This document shows positions 13,596 through 15,845 of a stretch of 15,845 nt of DNA, one piece after another; within the stretch, counting starts at the first letter, position 1; every line of letters begins with the position of its first letter. A model generated the notes under the pieces. It had not been told where the DNA came from. It saw nothing but the letters and a program-made list of their open reading frames with translations, and searched no databases. The position numbers were made by a program, and so were the translations under genes. The stretch comes from Chloroflexota bacterium (GTDB lineage: Bacteria > Chloroflexota > Limnocylindria > Limnocylindrales > CSP1-4): positions 1-15,845 of the forward strand of contig JAKAMV010000127.1 in NCBI GenBank assembly GCA_021812735.1. The letters are read 5' to 3'.

Positions 13596-14201
13596 ATGGC
13601 CGGCCGGCCCCGCAACGAGGTGCAGCGACAGGCCCAGCGGGAGCGGATCCTCGCCGCGGCCGAGGCGCTGCTGGTGACCCACGGCGTGGAGCGCAGCCGC
13701 CTGCGGGACGTCGCCGAGGCGGCCGGGGTGTCCATCGGCACCGTCCAGCACTACTTCGACACGCGCGACCGGCTGATCGCCGAGCTGTTCGACTGGTCCG
13801 CCGAGCGCCGCCTGGGCGCCTGGATCGAGGCGCTGCCCCGGGGCGGCGATCCGTGGTCGAGGGTCGTGGCCCTGCTCTACGCCTCGCTGCCCGAGCCCGC
13901 CATGTGGCGCTCGCGCATCTGGATCGAGTTCTGCGCGATGGCGCGCGACGACGAGCTGCGCGCCAAGCTCGGCCGCTTCTACGATGCGTGGCGGCCGCCG
14001 TTCCGCGAGGTGATCGAGGAGGGGATCGCCGCCAGCGTCTTCGATCCCGCAGCGCCGGTCGACGACATCGTGGACCTGTTCATCATCCTGGGCGACGGCG
14101 CCTCGCTCGGTACGGCGATCCAGGCGCCCGGGCTCGACGCCGACCAGCTGCGGCGCCTGATGCTCGAGACCGCCCGCGCCGCCCTGCGGCCCAGCGCCTG
14201 A
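13596..14201 (+). CDS. TetR/AcrR-family regulator, BetI-like
   Basis: 201 residues; ATG at 13596 with AGGAGG 4 nt upstream. The N-terminal DNA-binding domain spans about residues 14-62: helix 1 RERILAAAEALL, then the helix-turn-helix LRDVAEAAGVSIGTVQHYFDTRDRLIAELF. The remainder is an all-helical ligand/dimer domain, with RIWIEFCAMARDDELRAKL resembling the BetI-type C-terminal domain. In proteobacteria BetI represses bet genes and is released by choline. Position between the betA/ALDH genes and the dimethylglycine dehydrogenase gene suggests the same job here. The perfect palindrome just upstream suggests autoregulation. The effector and wider regulon are inference. Confidence 0.85.
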   Translation: MAGRPRNEVQRQAQRERILAAAEALLVTHGVERSRLRDVAEAAGVSIGTVQHYFDTRDRLIAELFDWSAERRLGAWIEALPRGGDPWSRVVALLYASLPEPAMWRSRIWIEFCAMARDDELRAKLGRFYDAWRPPFREVIEEGIAASVFDPAAPVDDIVDLFIILGDGASLGTAIQAPGLDADQLRRLMLETARAALRPSA

Positions 14202-14227
14202 CAGCCCGCGCGACCGCTCGGAATTTC

Positions 14228-14247
14228 TAATATTGCGGTGTTACGAT
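14228..14247 (+). promoter_or_regulatory. Candidate promoter of the dimethylglycine dehydrogenase gene
   Basis: The 30 bases 14221-14250 are about two thirds A+T, far from the local composition. They contain TAATAT (14228-14233) and TACGAT (14242-14247), either of which could be a -10 element; TACGAT is the same word used at betA. A leader of roughly 60-75 nt with GAGGA about 10 nt before the ATG follows. Confidence 0.45.
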
Positions 14248-14310
14248 TACGTCCCGGGCCGGGTCCCCGGAGTCGCCGTTGGCATTCCGCAGCACGAGGA
14301 GTCGACCACG

Positions 14311-15845
14311 ATGCCGGAGGGGTCGCCCGTCGCCACCGTCGCGGGCGCCGCTGCGCCCGAGTTCCCGACGTCCGCCCGCGTCGTCGTCGTCGGCGGCGGG
14401 ATCGTCGGCGCCAGCGTCCTGTTCCACCTCGCCGAGCGCGGCTGGACGGACGTCGTCCTGCTCGAGCGCAAGCGCCTGACCAGCGGCACGACGTGGCATG
14501 CGGCCGGCCTCGTGGGCCAGCTGCGCGCGACGTACAACATGACCGTCCTCGCCAGCTACGCGAAGGACCTGTTCCGCGAGCTCGAGCGGCGGACGGGTGA
14601 CAGCACCGGCTTCCTCCAGCTCGGCTCACTGCTCGTGGCGCACACGCCCGGGCGCTGGGACGAGATCCGCCGCAACGCCTCGATGGCCCGGCTCACCAAC
14701 GTGGACATGGAGTTCATCGGCCCGGAGCGGCTGGGCGAGATGTGGCCGCTGCTTAACACCGAGGGGATCATCGGCGCCGCGTTCATCCCGGGCGACGGAA
14801 TGGCCAACCCCACCGACACCACGATGGCCCTGGCCAAGGCCGCCAAGACGGCCGGCGCGACGGTGTTCGAGAACACCAAGGTGACCCGCATCGTCCGGCG
14901 GGACGGCCGGGTGGCCGGGGTGGAGACCGAGCGCGGGACCATCGACTGCGAGTACGTCGTCAACTGCACCGGGATGTGGGCCCGCCAGCTGGCGGGGCAG
15001 GACGACGTCGTGGTCCCGCTCCACGCGGCCGAGCACTTCTACCTGGTCACCGAGCCGATCGAGGGCCTGACCCCCGACCTCCCGGTGCTGCGGATGCCCG
15101 ACGAGCAGGCGTACGTGCGCAACGAGGCCGGCAAGCTCATGGTCGGCTTCTTCGAGCCGGGGGCGAAGCCGTGGGCCACCGAGGGCATCCCCGAGCATGC
15201 CGAGTTCCTGACCCTCCCCGAGGACTGGGACCACCTCGAGCCGTACATCGTCAAGGCGGCCAACCGCATCCCGGTCTTCGGCCAGGTGGGCATCCAGCTG
15301 TTCTTCAACGGCCCGGAGTCGTTCACGCCCGACGACCGCTACATCCTGGGCGAGGCGCCGCAGCTGCCCGGCTACTTCGTGGCGGCCGGGTTCAACTCGG
15401 TGGGCTTCGCGTCGGGCGGCGGCGCGGGCCGGGCGGTGGCCGACTGGGTGGTGGACGGCCGGCCGCCGATGGACCTCTGGGAGGTGGACATCCGGCGCTT
15501 CATGCCCTTCCAGCGCAACCGCCGCTACCTGTACCAGCGCACGACCGAGACGCTCGGCCTGCTGTACGAGATGCACTGGCCCTTCCGCCAGGTCGAGACC
15601 GCCCGCGGCGTCCGGCGCTCGCCGCTCCACGACCGGCTGGCCGCCCGCGGCGCCTGCTTCGGCGAGGTGTCCGGCTGGGAGCGCGCGAACTGGTACGCGC
15701 CCGAGGGCGTCGAACCGCGGTACGAGTACAGCTATGACCGCCAGAACTGGTTCCCGCACTCGGCCGCTGAGCACCGCGCCACCCGTGAGGGCGTCGCGCT
15801 GTTCGACCAGACGAGCTTCGGCAAGCTGCTGGTCCAGGGCCGGGA
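14311..15845 (+). CDS. Dimethylglycine/sarcosine dehydrogenase family flavoprotein (3' end outside window)
   Basis: 511 residues visible, no stop before the window end. Family members oxidatively demethylate dimethylglycine or sarcosine and pass the methylene group to tetrahydrofolate. Seen: FAD-binding VVVVGGGIVGASVLFHLAERG (about residues 24-44), and SGTTWHAAGLVGQLR, whose H63 aligns with the histidine that carries covalent FAD in mitochondrial DMGDH and SARDH. MWPLLNTEGIIGAAFIPGDG and GFNSVGFASGGGAGRAVADW close the oxidase domain at about residue 380. The central FAO domain follows, and NWFPHSAAEHRATREGVALFDQTSFGKLLVQG begins the GcvT-like folate-binding domain, cut by the window. Full-length members have about 800-860 residues. 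Dimethylglycine versus sarcosine specificity cannot be decided; the choline cluster favours one of them. The weak GAGGA ribosome-binding site and the conserved Rossmann start support the chosen ATG. Confidence 0.9.
   Translation, partial: MPEGSPVATVAGAAAPEFPTSARVVVVGGGIVGASVLFHLAERGWTDVVLLERKRLTSGTTWHAAGLVGQLRATYNMTVLASYAKDLFRELERRTGDSTGFLQLGSLLVAHTPGRWDEIRRNASMARLTNVDMEFIGPERLGEMWPLLNTEGIIGAAFIPGDGMANPTDTTMALAKAAKTAGATVFENTKVTRIVRRDGRVAGVETERGTIDCEYVVNCTGMWARQLAGQDDVVVPLHAAEHFYLVTEPIEGLTPDLPVLRMPDEQAYVRNEAGKLMVGFFEPGAKPWATEGIPEHAEFLTLPEDWDHLEPYIVKAANRIPVFGQVGIQLFFNGPESFTPDDRYILGEAPQLPGYFVAAGFNSVGFASGGGAGRAVADWVVDGRPPMDLWEVDIRRFMPFQRNRRYLYQRTTETLGLLYEMHWPFRQVETARGVRRSPLHDRLAARGACFGEVSGWERANWYAPEGVEPRYEYSYDRQNWFPHSAAEHRATREGVALFDQTSFGKLLVQGR

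Overview
This is about 15.8 kb of very GC-rich bacterial chromosome. Third codon positions are almost all G or C, and intrinsically disordered Ala/Ser/Pro/Gly tails are common. The content points to an ordinary chromosomal region of a high-GC Actinomycetota or Chloroflexota-type organism (my guess is a soil or freshwater Chloroflexota of the Limnocylindria kind, or an actinobacterium); the sequence alone does not settle this. I see no rRNA, tRNA, CRISPR array, transposase, integrase or phage gene.

Left part (1-8905), mostly housekeeping singletons. It starts with the beginning of a minus-strand gene cut by the window edge (1-65). Next come a membrane-anchored zinc-ribbon protein (minus) and a NYN/PIN-like nuclease-fold protein (minus), which is divergent from a NagD-type HAD phosphatase (plus). 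A small secreted protein follows (plus), convergent with an adenosine deaminase (minus) across a perfect 12-bp-stem hairpin. Then come an atypical SDR/NDUFA9-like protein, a membrane-anchored protein of unknown function, an M17 leucyl aminopeptidase and a short A24 prepilin peptidase, all plus.

Middle (8906-9374), a 469-bp gene-free stretch. It holds a 30-bp tandem repeat (about 4.5 copies) with G-quadruplex potential on the minus strand, a 7-bp-arm inverted repeat, and the leaderless promoter of the next gene.

Right part (9375-15845), a probable choline/glycine-betaine catabolism cluster, all plus. It contains choline dehydrogenase (BetA), a divergent aldehyde dehydrogenase in the BetB position, a DsbA-like membrane-tethered thiol oxidoreductase whose ribosome-binding site overlaps the aldehyde dehydrogenase stop, a BetI-like TetR regulator with a perfect 8-4-8 palindrome in its own leader, and a dimethylglycine/sarcosine dehydrogenase truncated by the window end. 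Together they can be read as choline -> betaine aldehyde -> glycine betaine, then dimethylglycine -> sarcosine (-> glycine). The betaine -> dimethylglycine step and any choline/betaine transporter are not in the window.

The most notable cross-cutting pattern is regulatory. Seven genes on both strands carry a TANNNT hexamer ending exactly 6 (once 7) nucleotides before their start codon, with no Shine-Dalgarno sequence. This is the signature expected for leaderless mRNAs. Genes that lack the motif have a recognisable Shine-Dalgarno sequence instead.
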